DNA of 47,384 nucleotides, taken from NCBI GenBank assembly GCA_025996895.1, contig BNTW01000011.1, positions 1 through 47,384 on the forward strand, written 5' to 3'. Position numbers and translations under genes: made by a program. Positions 8,190 through 15,434 of this stretch are shown here, in pieces; the stretch's first letter is position 1; every line of letters starts with the position of its first letter. Source of the DNA: Bacteroidia bacterium. Lineage in GTDB: Bacteria > Bacteroidota > Bacteroidia > Bacteroidales > Azobacteroidaceae. The notes below the pieces were generated by a model. The model ran no database searches and had not been told where the DNA came from. It saw only the letters and a list, made by a program, of their open reading frames with translations.

Positions 8190-9112
8190 TTTCTTTTGCT
8201 ATAAACTTTTTTACAAGTGTCAAAGATATGCTGTGGAGACAAGCCATACATCCGTTTTAAGTCTTGATGCCAACCATAATCGTTGCAGAACACATCTTTG
8301 AATCCCATCCTTTCAAAAACAACTGAAATACCGGCTTCACATAAAACTTCACTCACTGCGCCACCCAAACCTCCAATAATACTATGTTCTTCTATCGTAA
8401 TTACTTTCCCTGTTTTTATTGCAGATTCAATTATTTCTTTACTACTAAATGGTTTCAGTGTCGAAACATTGATAATTTCAGATGTTATTCCTCCCATTTT
8501 CAAATCTTTGGCTGCTTCTATAGCATCAGTAATAATTGAACCTGTTGCTATAATCGTTAAATCATTCCCTTGTGAAATAATTGTGTTTTCCCCTATTTCA
8601 AAAGGTGATTCGGTTTCATATATTTCTCGCTCAAATGCTTTGCCAAGGCGAATATAAACTGGTCCATCAAATTCAATCGCCTTTTCCAAAACTACAGACA
8701 CTTCTTTAGGGCTTGCAGGAGATAGTAATGTTAGATTAGGCAATACACGCAAAGCAGCAATATCTTCTAACGTGTGATGTGTTGGTCCTAATGTATTTGC
8801 AATAACACCTGCTGCCAAACCGACAAATTTCACATTTAAATTTTGAAAACAAACATCATTACGAATAAATTCGTATGCTCTGTATACTAAAAAACTATTG
8901 TTTGCATATACGACAGGTATCCACCCTTCTTTTGCAAAACCTGCGGCGGCAGCCACCATATTACATTCTGCAATACCAAAATCTATTACTCTGTCCGGAT
9001 ACTGTTGTACTATATCAGAATATTTACCTGTTCCGCTGTCGGCAACGAGTAGAACTATTCTGTCGTTTGTATTCATCAAGCAGTAAATGCTGTTTTCGTA
9101 TGCGTTTCTCAT
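8186..9112 (-). CDS. Transketolase-like C-terminal (Pyr + C-domain) subunit
   Basis: This is the second half of a split transketolase: the pyrimidine-binding domain plus the C-terminal domain. Seen in 308 residues: the ThDP-activating glutamate Glu49 in DFGIAECNMVAAAAG, GPTHHTLEDIAALR, SPASPKEV, and the C-domain IIATGS and VITIEEHSIIGGLGG. It needs the partner encoded just upstream (ATGA overlap) to form the active site. The family moves two-carbon ketol units, but split enzymes in surface-polysaccharide loci are thought to act on special sugars. A complete transketolase exists at 16,876-18,900, so this pair is not the housekeeping enzyme. Confidence 0.88.
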   Translation of the reverse strand: MRNAYENSIYCLMNTNDRIVLLVADSGTGKYSDIVQQYPDRVIDFGIAECNMVAAAAGFAKEGWIPVVYANNSFLVYRAYEFIRNDVCFQNLNVKFVGLAAGVIANTLGPTHHTLEDIAALRVLPNLTLLSPASPKEVSVVLEKAIEFDGPVYIRLGKAFEREIYETESPFEIGENTIISQGNDLTIIATGSIITDAIEAAKDLKMGGITSEIINVSTLKPFSSKEIIESAIKTGKVITIEEHSIIGGLGGAVSEVLCEAGISVVFERMGFKDVFCNDYGWHQDLKRMYGLSPQHIFDTCKKVYSKRK

Positions 9113-9939
9113 AATCTTTCAAACTCCTCCCACGTTAAACCAAGTTCATCAACTATAATTTTATATTCCGTTAAATTTGGAATTTTATAATGATTATCAT
9201 CTTTATCTTCCAACAAAGAAATTCCTTGTCCTTTAATTGTATTGGCAATTATAACTAAAGGTTTCTCTAATTGCTTTTTTGTGTCATTAAAAGTGTTCAC
9301 TAATTCATCATAATTGTGTCCGTCAATAATCACAACATTAAATCCAAAACTTTTCAATTTTACCTCCAATGGGTCAATATCAGTTATTTTGTTTATCCGT
9401 CCTGTCGCCTGTAAATTATTTCTGTCAATAATCCAGATTAAATTGTTCAGATTATTTTGAGCGATAGACATTGCCGCTTCCCAAATGCTGCCTTCCTGAC
9501 ATTCACCATCGCCTGTCAATACATAAGTGAGATGTGATTGTTTCCTGATTTTTGCCGATAAAGCCATCCCCACGCCAAAGGACAAGCCGTGTCCCAAAGC
9601 TCCTGTAGCACATTCAACGCCGGATATAATATGTGTTGGCTCTCCGCCAAAAATAGTACCTGGTTTGCAAAAAGTTTTTAATTCGTTCCAAGAGAAAAAA
9701 CCTTCTTCGCATAAAACATTATACAATGCCATTGCTGCGTGTCCTTTACTGAGTATAAATCTATCTCTGGCAGACATTAATGGATTTTTAGCATCAAAAA
9801 CTAATACCTTACTGCAATACAAAGCTACAATTATATCTAATGATGATAACGAAGATGCAATATGTCCCGTACCGCCAAGATATGCGAGTCGTATTATTTT
9901 GCGCCGCATTTTTAATGATTTTCCCTGTAAATCTATCAT
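9109..9939 (-). CDS. Transketolase-like N-terminal (PP-domain) subunit
   Basis: This is the diphosphate-binding half of a split ThDP-dependent transketolase. Seen in 276 residues: GGTGHIASSLS with His26, SKGHAAMALY with His67, GALGHGLSFGVGMAL at 113-127, and the ThDP motif GDGECQEGSIWEA at 143-155, closing with IDRNNLQATG (Asn174-175). These match the N-terminal subunits of paired transketolases. Start and stop overlap the flanking genes by 4 bases, so it is tightly coupled to the FkbM gene upstream and the C-terminal subunit downstream. Confidence 0.88.
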   Translation of the reverse strand: MIDLQGKSLKMRRKIIRLAYLGGTGHIASSLSSLDIIVALYCSKVLVFDAKNPLMSARDRFILSKGHAAMALYNVLCEEGFFSWNELKTFCKPGTIFGGEPTHIISGVECATGALGHGLSFGVGMALSAKIRKQSHLTYVLTGDGECQEGSIWEAAMSIAQNNLNNLIWIIDRNNLQATGRINKITDIDPLEVKLKSFGFNVVIIDGHNYDELVNTFNDTKKQLEKPLVIIANTIKGQGISLLEDKDDNHYKIPNLTEYKIIVDELGLTWEEFERL

Positions 9940-10889
9940 AGAATATTTTGTTTTTTTGCTCGTATTATTCCATGTCTTAAATATGGCGGAATATATTGTC
10001 CATCAGATGAATATATCATATATCCCCTTGAAAATTCCGTCTGATAACTATTTTCTTTAAGATAATTTTCTAATTCATCTGCATCGTTTTGCCAATGATA
10101 CGTACAAAGACATAATCGTAGATTATTATTATTATTCATCGTGTCTTTTGCGCCTTTTACCAATTTGATTTCATTACCATCTATATCGGCTTTTATAAAA
10201 TTTAGTTCTGTCCCATTTAAAAAGTTATCTATGCTTGTACTATTGTCATTAGAAATATCTGAAACAAATTTGTTGATAATAACTACCTTATCTTTAAATG
10301 GTTCAAATGTTTTTCTGAGAGCAATACACCATTTTTCATCTCTTTCAAACAAATATGCTTTTTTTACTTTTTCTATTGAAGAAAGTGTCCACATGCCTTC
10401 CGCCGTTCCAACTTCCGCAATAATATCACCTTCCAACACTTCATAACCCTCACTTTCGTATTTGTGAGGCGAGTCAACATCTTGTTCCATCAACATCATT
10501 TTATACCACAAGCGAACTCTACCCTCATCATACTCACTACTAAAAAATAATTTATGATTATTATGGATAATATAGTAATTGTTTTCATCTCTATAAATAG
10601 GATATTTGTCTGTATTATATTTTTTAGTATAATTGTATGGATATATTAATTCATAATATTTTTTTGCAGACATTTTATTCTTGTGTTTTTTAAGAAAATC
10701 AAGAATATTCTGTTTGTCCTTATCTATGCCGTTTTTTCGTTTTTCTGTTTCAAGAAACAATATTACTTTTTCTGCTATTTTTGTTTGAGATGTTTTTCTT
10801 TCTTTCTTTATGTATGTATGTATGTATGTATGTATGGCGCGATACATTTTCTTTATTGTTTTTGGAATGTGTTGTTTAATATTTCTCAT
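9936..10889 (-). CDS. FkbM-family methyltransferase, with tetranucleotide repeat near start
   Basis: This is probably an S-adenosylmethionine-dependent O-methyltransferase acting on a sugar of the glycan. Seen in 317 residues: SAM-binding motif IIAEVGTAEGMWTLSSI near residue 155, acidic FERDEKW, and the later FIKADIDGNEIKLVKGA typical of FkbM proteins. The first 90 residues are lysine-rich and poorly conserved in appearance. Codons 18-27 are made of seven CATA units (10809-10836), coding IHTYIHTYI. A change of one unit would shift the frame, so expression could be phase-variable; at present the frame is open. The stop overlaps the transketolase start by 4 bases, so an off state could also reduce translation downstream. 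Confidence 0.82.
   Translation of the reverse strand: MRNIKQHIPKTIKKMYRAIHTYIHTYIKKERKTSQTKIAEKVILFLETEKRKNGIDKDKQNILDFLKKHKNKMSAKKYYELIYPYNYTKKYNTDKYPIYRDENNYYIIHNNHKLFFSSEYDEGRVRLWYKMMLMEQDVDSPHKYESEGYEVLEGDIIAEVGTAEGMWTLSSIEKVKKAYLFERDEKWCIALRKTFEPFKDKVVIINKFVSDISNDNSTSIDNFLNGTELNFIKADIDGNEIKLVKGAKDTMNNNNNLRLCLCTYHWQNDADELENYLKENSYQTEFSRGYMIYSSDGQYIPPYLRHGIIRAKKQNIL
10809..10836. repeat. Tetranucleotide repeat (TATG)7 / (CATA)7
   Basis: Seven perfect TATG units on the plus strand (CATA on the coding strand) lie 53 bases into the FkbM methyltransferase frame. Such repeats change length by slipped-strand mispairing; tetranucleotide repeats switch surface-glycan genes in Haemophilus and Neisseria. 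Confidence 0.9.
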
Positions 10890-10913
10890 AATTATACTCT
10901 CCTCAATTTTTAT

Positions 10914-11984
10914 TTAATTTATTATTATAATTTCTCTATGAATCTCTTCTGTTTTCATTAAACGTGGTTTCGTATCCATTCCTCTTAACCACAACAAACC
11001 ATCAGGCAAGGGATTGATTGTTTTCTTTAATTTGGGGAATTCGCCATACAAAGCAATATCCTTAAATATTTTCGGCATATTCAATCCTGCTTCGGTAAAA
11101 AACAGTACGGTTGTAAAAAAACGCGAAATATTTATTTCCGTAGGATTCGGAACACCCTCATTATCATAAGCCATATCTACGCCATAAATTCCGTGTGGCT
11201 TGTTATCTACAGCAAATATTGCCGCTTGCGCAATATCGTCAACTTTTGTGGAAGAGTAGGTTTGTCCCACTTTTGTTACCCCTGTAACACCGGATAAAGT
11301 TCGGTTGCCATGTGTCCATCCTTTCCGGATTCGAGTTTGGGCAACAACTAATTTACCTTCGTACCATATCGACAACCAAGTTACCGTATCTTTAGTCAGC
11401 ATTTGTGCGGCGACAAAATCGCCCCAACCGTTGAAACGGTCAATCCAACCCTTAGCAAAAATATAATCATTTGTGGGTAACGCACCTTTTCCACCTCCTC
11501 CGATAGATGATGCCCGCAACCAAATTCTACCATCTTTGTCGGCTAATTCCCGAAATGCTTCCTGCAAATCTTTTTCATTATTAATCATAAGATTTTCAGA
11601 CACTTTTACACCTGCTTGTTTCCATTTCAGGTAGGTTTTGTATTTATTTACGCAGGTATCAATCACCTCGTGAGTCGGCATAAACGTTTTTACGTCTTTG
11701 GAATGAATCATATCGCGCAATTGTGAGGCATGCCATATTTCCAAATCATTTTGGAAATGTATCAAATCCGGTTGAACTACGTCCAAAATTTTTACCAGTC
11801 TTTCTGGATATTCAACCGTATCAGCATAAGGTACATAATACTTTTTGTGTGCAGCAGACAAGACCAAATCAGTTGGCTCACTGCCTATACCGTATATTGT
11901 TTCTTTTTTCTCGCATCGAAGCAAAGAATTTATTACACCTTCGGACGGTGCACCACCTGCACCTGCAATTAATATTTTACTCAT
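10914..11984 (-). CDS. ATP-grasp enzyme (carbamoyl-phosphate-synthase-like)
   Basis: This is an ATP-grasp ligase-fold protein, a family that forms acyl-phosphate intermediates to join a carboxylate with an amine or other nucleophile. Seen in 356 residues: an N-terminal Rossmann-like pre-ATP-grasp domain (KILIAGAGGAPSEGVI, then PDLIHFQND), a central nucleotide-binding region with a glycine-rich loop WLRASSIGGGGKGAL, and the metal-binding GVDMAYDNEGVPNPTEIN near residue 270. Similar genes occur in O-antigen and capsule loci, where their substrates are mostly unknown. It overlaps the FdtA gene by 8 bases and precedes the FkbM gene by 24. It might attach an amino acid or other acid to the amino sugar; that is inference. 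Confidence 0.8.
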   Translation of the reverse strand: MSKILIAGAGGAPSEGVINSLLRCEKKETIYGIGSEPTDLVLSAAHKKYYVPYADTVEYPERLVKILDVVQPDLIHFQNDLEIWHASQLRDMIHSKDVKTFMPTHEVIDTCVNKYKTYLKWKQAGVKVSENLMINNEKDLQEAFRELADKDGRIWLRASSIGGGGKGALPTNDYIFAKGWIDRFNGWGDFVAAQMLTKDTVTWLSIWYEGKLVVAQTRIRKGWTHGNRTLSGVTGVTKVGQTYSSTKVDDIAQAAIFAVDNKPHGIYGVDMAYDNEGVPNPTEINISRFFTTVLFFTEAGLNMPKIFKDIALYGEFPKLKKTINPLPDGLLWLRGMDTKPRLMKTEEIHREIIIIN

Positions 11985-12381
11985 TTTTCTTACATTTTAC
12001 AAATTGCTGATAATCACGAATATAATCCTTTTCGTCATACAATTCCGATGCAAGACAAAGCAAAACTGCAGAATGCGAAAATTTTATGTCCCTCCACGTC
12101 ATTTTTGGCATATAAAGTCCTTTGTTGGGCATATCCAACAGATACTTTTGTTTATTACCATCCACATCTTCCGTATTAAACCAAATTTGCCCCGACACTG
12201 CAAAAATCACTTGTTGCAATTCGTAATGAGCGTGCCCACCTCGTTGTACATCGTTTGGCGTGAAATATGTCCAATAAACACGCTTAATGTCGAACGGTAT
12301 ATTTTTCAGTTTTTCGGCAACAGTAATATAGCCCAATGCTGATGAACCGATTTGATTAAATTCTATGATGTAGGGTTTCAT
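11977..12381 (-). CDS. fdtA: FdtA/WxcM-like dTDP-sugar 3,4-ketoisomerase
   Basis: This is a small cupin enzyme that moves the keto group of dTDP-4-keto-6-deoxyglucose from C4 to C3, supplying the substrate of a 3-aminotransferase. Seen in 134 residues: IKRVYWTYFTPNDVQRGGHAH with the conserved arginine and histidine pair of the family, then VIFAVSGQIWF and YMPKMTWRDIKFS, and the C-terminal LASELYDEKDYIRDYQQF typical of FdtA/QdtA/TylM3-type proteins. The distinction between galacto (FdtA) and gluco (QdtA) product cannot be made here. It overlaps wzt by 4 bases and the ATP-grasp gene by 8. Its partner aminotransferase is at 3,948-5,051. Confidence 0.85.
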   Translation of the reverse strand: MKPYIIEFNQIGSSALGYITVAEKLKNIPFDIKRVYWTYFTPNDVQRGGHAHYELQQVIFAVSGQIWFNTEDVDGNKQKYLLDMPNKGLYMPKMTWRDIKFSHSAVLLCLASELYDEKDYIRDYQQFVKCKKNE

Positions 12382-13661
12382 TTGTTTTTAATAAAATTAC
12401 ATTTAACCGGAAAATTCGGTCTTAAAAGACCTTGTGCAGGAGAAAAATTGTTACCTCTACCAGTAGAAGTATGTTCTACTTCAAAATTTAAAACATTTTC
12501 CATTGAAAATAATACATATCTTTGACTTTCGCCAAAGTTCAAATTAATTTTATATTTTCCGCCATTCAAAAAAAATGGAGGTATTTGAACTTCTACTTCG
12601 TATAATCCCTTTTGCGAGTCGCTATTTGGTGATATTAGCTTTCCACAAGCAAATAAGAGAATATCATCTGCTGTTAAGATTCTAAAACCGGCATCCAATA
12701 TAATATTAGGTTTATCATTATAAAATTGTAATTTTAAATTCACCCCTGAATCTACAGTTATTTCTTTACCCGTAGCAGGAGATACTTCGACCAATTTTAT
12801 TCTAATATTCTCATTTCCAGGGGCAAAAAACAAGTCATCAAAATAAATTTTTGAATTTTCCGAATAATTACTTCCAATATATGTATTGATTACATCGTTA
12901 ATTTGTCCTGCATATTCTACACTTCCATCTTTTAATAAAATACCTGTTTTGCATAGTTTTTTTACGCTCGGCATATTATGACTCACAAACAACACAGTCC
13001 TCCCCTCGCCACGAGATACATCCTGCATCTTCCCTATCGCCTTCTTCTGAAACTCCGCATCACCCACAGCCAACACCTCATCCACAACAAGAATCTCAGG
13101 ATCCAAATGCGCCGCAATAGCAAACCCTAACCGCACCGTCATACCTGACGAATAACGTTTCACCGGCGTATCCAAATACCGTTCCACACCTGAAAAATCA
13201 ATGATTTCATCTAATTTGCGGTTTATTTCCGTTTTTGTCATGCCTAAGACTGCACCGTTCATATAGATATTTTCCCGCCCGGTCATTTCCGGATGAAATC
13301 CGGTACCTACTTCCAATAAAGAAGCTATACGTCCTTTAGCTTTGATAAAACCGGTTGTAGGCGTTGTTACCTTAGACAAAATTTTTAACAACGTCGATTT
13401 TCCAGAACCATTTTTTCCAATAATACCCAACACATCGCCTTGCTGCACTTCAAGATTAATATCCCGCAACGCCCACACATAATCGCTGTAGCCCTTTGTT
13501 GCACGATCATTCACTTCTCCTATTTTCAAATAAGGGTCTTCTTTCTTCAAAACAGATGTTTGCCACCACCGGTTCAAATCGTGGCTCAACGTTTGGGTAG
13601 AGACTAATCCCAAACGGTACTGTTTGCTTATATTTTCAAATGTTATTGCTGTATTACTCAT
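12378..13661 (-). CDS. wzt: ABC transporter ATPase with glycan-recognition extension (Wzt)
   Basis: This is the ATP-binding subunit of a polysaccharide ABC exporter. Seen in 427 residues: Walker A GIIGKNGSGKST ending near residue 90, signature YSSGM at 170-174, Walker B ILVVDE at 190-195 and H-loop FVSHNM with His228. After about residue 265 there is a separate beta-rich domain (LKLQFYNDKP, PPFFLNGGKYKINLNFGES) like the carbohydrate-binding end of Wzt proteins that select glycans with the right terminal cap. The permease gene wzm lies upstream, separated by an inserted nucleotidyltransferase pair whose frame overlaps this ATG. The C-terminal part is clearly more AT-rich than the ATPase core, which suggests modular exchange. 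Confidence 0.92.
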   Translation of the reverse strand: MSNTAITFENISKQYRLGLVSTQTLSHDLNRWWQTSVLKKEDPYLKIGEVNDRATKGYSDYVWALRDINLEVQQGDVLGIIGKNGSGKSTLLKILSKVTTPTTGFIKAKGRIASLLEVGTGFHPEMTGRENIYMNGAVLGMTKTEINRKLDEIIDFSGVERYLDTPVKRYSSGMTVRLGFAIAAHLDPEILVVDEVLAVGDAEFQKKAIGKMQDVSRGEGRTVLFVSHNMPSVKKLCKTGILLKDGSVEYAGQINDVINTYIGSNYSENSKIYFDDLFFAPGNENIRIKLVEVSPATGKEITVDSGVNLKLQFYNDKPNIILDAGFRILTADDILLFACGKLISPNSDSQKGLYEVEVQIPPFFLNGGKYKINLNFGESQRYVLFSMENVLNFEVEHTSTGRGNNFSPAQGLLRPNFPVKCNFIKNK

Positions 13662-14283
13662 TCGTTATTTAATTTATTGCTTACAACTGCTTGTATAGTA
13701 GATTTTACTTCTTCCCAATCGACCTCGATATACATTTTCGGCATGGGATTGATTTCTGCATCTGTAAAATAGCACAAACTCCGTATTACATTGAATGTTG
13801 AACCTTCAGGATATTTTTTTCATAAAAATCCAACATCTCTTTCAGCGAAAAATGCTGCAGCAAAGTATATACATCTATAAAATCTTTTTTGGTGCCCCGA
13901 TTCGTGATTGCTGACAATTTCATCGCTGCAATATCTTTTAGACTTACCATCCGAACACCTTCTTCTTCAATCGGTTTATCTATCCATTCGAAAGGATAAT
14001 TTACCATGTCAACTTTTACGCCATCTATAAGAAATACCTTTATGTTCTTTTTCGTGTCATACTTGAGTTCTACTTCAAAGCCATTCTTTTTTAATTGATT
14101 TGCAATTTGCACTCCATCTTCCTCTATTTTACCAAAGAAATCCAAATCAACAGAATGTCGATGTCCTAATTGTAGGGCTAATGCTGTTCCTCCAACTAAG
14201 CGTAAATCTTTTAATAACGGTTCTTGTTGCAGCCGTTTCAAAAGTACCAATGTGAGTCCTTCGACTGTAGTAGTTCGTAACAT
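13658..14283 (-). pseudogene. AbiEii-like nucleotidyltransferase, frameshifted in a poly-A tract
   Basis: The family are minimal nucleotidyltransferases that act as toxins of type IV-like systems. Seen: LVGGTALALQLGHRHSVDLDF with the GG motif at 31-32 and catalytic aspartates at 46 and 48. The annotated frame stops at 13,786 after 165 residues. If one base is added in the seven-base A tract (T7 at 13,814-13,820 on the plus strand), the frame continues YPEGSTFNVIRSLCYFTDAE and ends near 13,658, overlapping the wzt ATG as ATGA. That tail looks like the family's normal C-terminus. So this is a recent frameshift, a slippery switch, or a sequencing error. The catalytic core is intact in the short form. 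Its start overlaps the upstream DUF6922 gene by about 46 bases. Confidence 0.8.
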
Positions 14284-14528
14284 CTAAATTGATTTTCCGG
14301 TGTATGTGTAATTGTTGAAACAAATGCTAACGATTCGGGAAACATACTTCTTATTCCCAGTGCAATTTCTTTTAATTTATCCATGCCATAATAATTGCGA
14401 ACAAGTATCACATCGCTCCACTTGCCATAATCCAACACTCGCCCGACTATGAAAGCCTGATGTTTATCCATATCTAAATCGGATAAATCAATATCCCAAA
14501 AAAGATTGGTTGAAAAAGCCGGTTGCAT
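14238..14528 (-). CDS. DUF6922-like small protein (putative partner of the nucleotidyltransferase)
   Basis: This is a small protein with the segment FSTNLFWDIDLSDLDMDKHQ near its start and LGIRSMFPESLAFVST later, features I associate with DUF6922 proteins that commonly sit directly upstream of AbiEii-type nucleotidyltransferases. It is probably the cognate antitoxin. I start at the ATG at 14,528 (96 residues). A frame eight codons longer begins at 14,552, but a -7 box at 14,558-14,565 would leave almost no leader. The 3' end overlaps the nucleotidyltransferase frame by about 46 bases, so the two are coupled. The pair lies between wzm and wzt, which are normally adjacent. Confidence 0.7.
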   Translation of the reverse strand: MQPAFSTNLFWDIDLSDLDMDKHQAFIVGRVLDYGKWSDVILVRNYYGMDKLKEIALGIRSMFPESLAFVSTITHTPENQFRCYELLQSKDSHWYF

Positions 14529-14557
14529 CCTTTTATTATCCTTTACAAACATAATGG

Positions 14558-14565
14558 CAAAATTA
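14558..14565 (-). promoter_or_regulatory. -7 box of the DUF6922/nucleotidyltransferase pair
   Basis: TAATTTTG on the minus strand fits TAnnTTTG. It lies in the short gap after wzm, indicating that the inserted pair has its own promoter. No convincing TTG at the usual distance was seen. Confidence 0.4.
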
Positions 14566-14576
14566 CTATTTACATT

Positions 14577-15431
14577 TCACACCGTATCCATAAAACTCCG
14601 CTGCACCTTATTAAACATCACGATCCCTACGGCCAGCACTAAACACATAAACCCGAAACTGTACCCTAATTGTCCCCAATTAAATGTTCCCGTTCCCAAA
14701 GTGGCATACCGGAACGTTTCCATGATTGATGTTACCGGATTCAGCGCCGCTATCCACTGTTTTTTAGGCGACATCACACTCAACGGGTAAATGACCGGCG
14801 TTACATACATCCACAACTGGACGACAAAGGCAAAAAGATTCGATAGATCCCTGTATTTGGTCGTCATGGACGATATAATGATTCCAAAACCCAATGCTAA
14901 ACCCGCTAACATCACAATCAACAACGGAATTAACAAAATATAAATGTTCGGAGCTATCGCCGCTCCTTTTATCACATAAAAAACATATACAAATATAAAC
15001 AAAATAAATTGGATTCCCAAAGTAATTAACGAAGAAGTTACGGTACTCAACGGCATTATCAACCGCGGAAAATACACTTTCCCGAAAATCCCCTGATTCG
15101 CCAAAAAAGTAGAAGAAGTCTGGTTTAAACACGATGAGAAATAATTCCACAAGCAAATCCCTGCCAAATAAAACAACGGCTGAGGTAATCCGTCGGTTGA
15201 GATCCCGGCAATTCCACCGAAAACGACCATGTACATAATTGTCGTTAATATCGGATTGATAAAAAACCACAACGGCCCTAAAACGGTCTGTTTGTATTGT
15301 GTGATGATGTTGCGTGTTACAAACATCGAATACAAATCCCTGTACCGGATTAATTCCTTAAAATCGATATTGAACAGACCGCTTTTCGGTTCGATGACGG
15401 TCGTCCACTGCTCTGCTTCTGTTTTCTCCAT
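14577..15431 (-). CDS. wzm: ABC-2 type polysaccharide export permease (Wzm)
   Basis: This is an inner-membrane permease that pairs with the Wzt ATPase to move undecaprenyl-linked glycan to the periplasm. Seen in 284 residues: the N-terminal amphipathic stretch FKELIRYRDLYSMFVTRNI, typical of Wzm/TagG, then FINPILTTIMYMVVFG, several further hydrophobic segments (about six in all) and the family's VTPVIYPLSVMSPKKQWIAA followed by NPVTSIMETFRYA. Length is normal. It follows the oxidoreductase gene with a 3-base gap. The ATPase gene is separated from it by about 0.9 kb of inserted toxin-antitoxin-like DNA. Confidence 0.92.
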   Translation of the reverse strand: MEKTEAEQWTTVIEPKSGLFNIDFKELIRYRDLYSMFVTRNIITQYKQTVLGPLWFFINPILTTIMYMVVFGGIAGISTDGLPQPLFYLAGICLWNYFSSCLNQTSSTFLANQGIFGKVYFPRLIMPLSTVTSSLITLGIQFILFIFVYVFYVIKGAAIAPNIYILLIPLLIVMLAGLALGFGIIISSMTTKYRDLSNLFAFVVQLWMYVTPVIYPLSVMSPKKQWIAALNPVTSIMETFRYATLGTGTFNWGQLGYSFGFMCLVLAVGIVMFNKVQRSFMDTV

Positions 15432-15434
15432 ATA

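Noticed and set aside
8283..8657. Plus-strand open frame of 124 codons opposite the split transketolase
   Set aside because: The minus-strand frame has clear transketolase motifs; the plus-strand translation is low-complexity and has no promoter or ribosome-binding site.
9527..10060. Plus-strand open frame of 177 codons
   Set aside because: It lies across two well-supported minus-strand genes (transketolase N-subunit and FkbM) and has no recognisable protein features.
10801..10840. Short tandem array considered as a CRISPR
   Set aside because: The units are four bases without spacers; it is a simple sequence repeat. No CRISPR-like repeat-spacer pattern was seen anywhere in the window.
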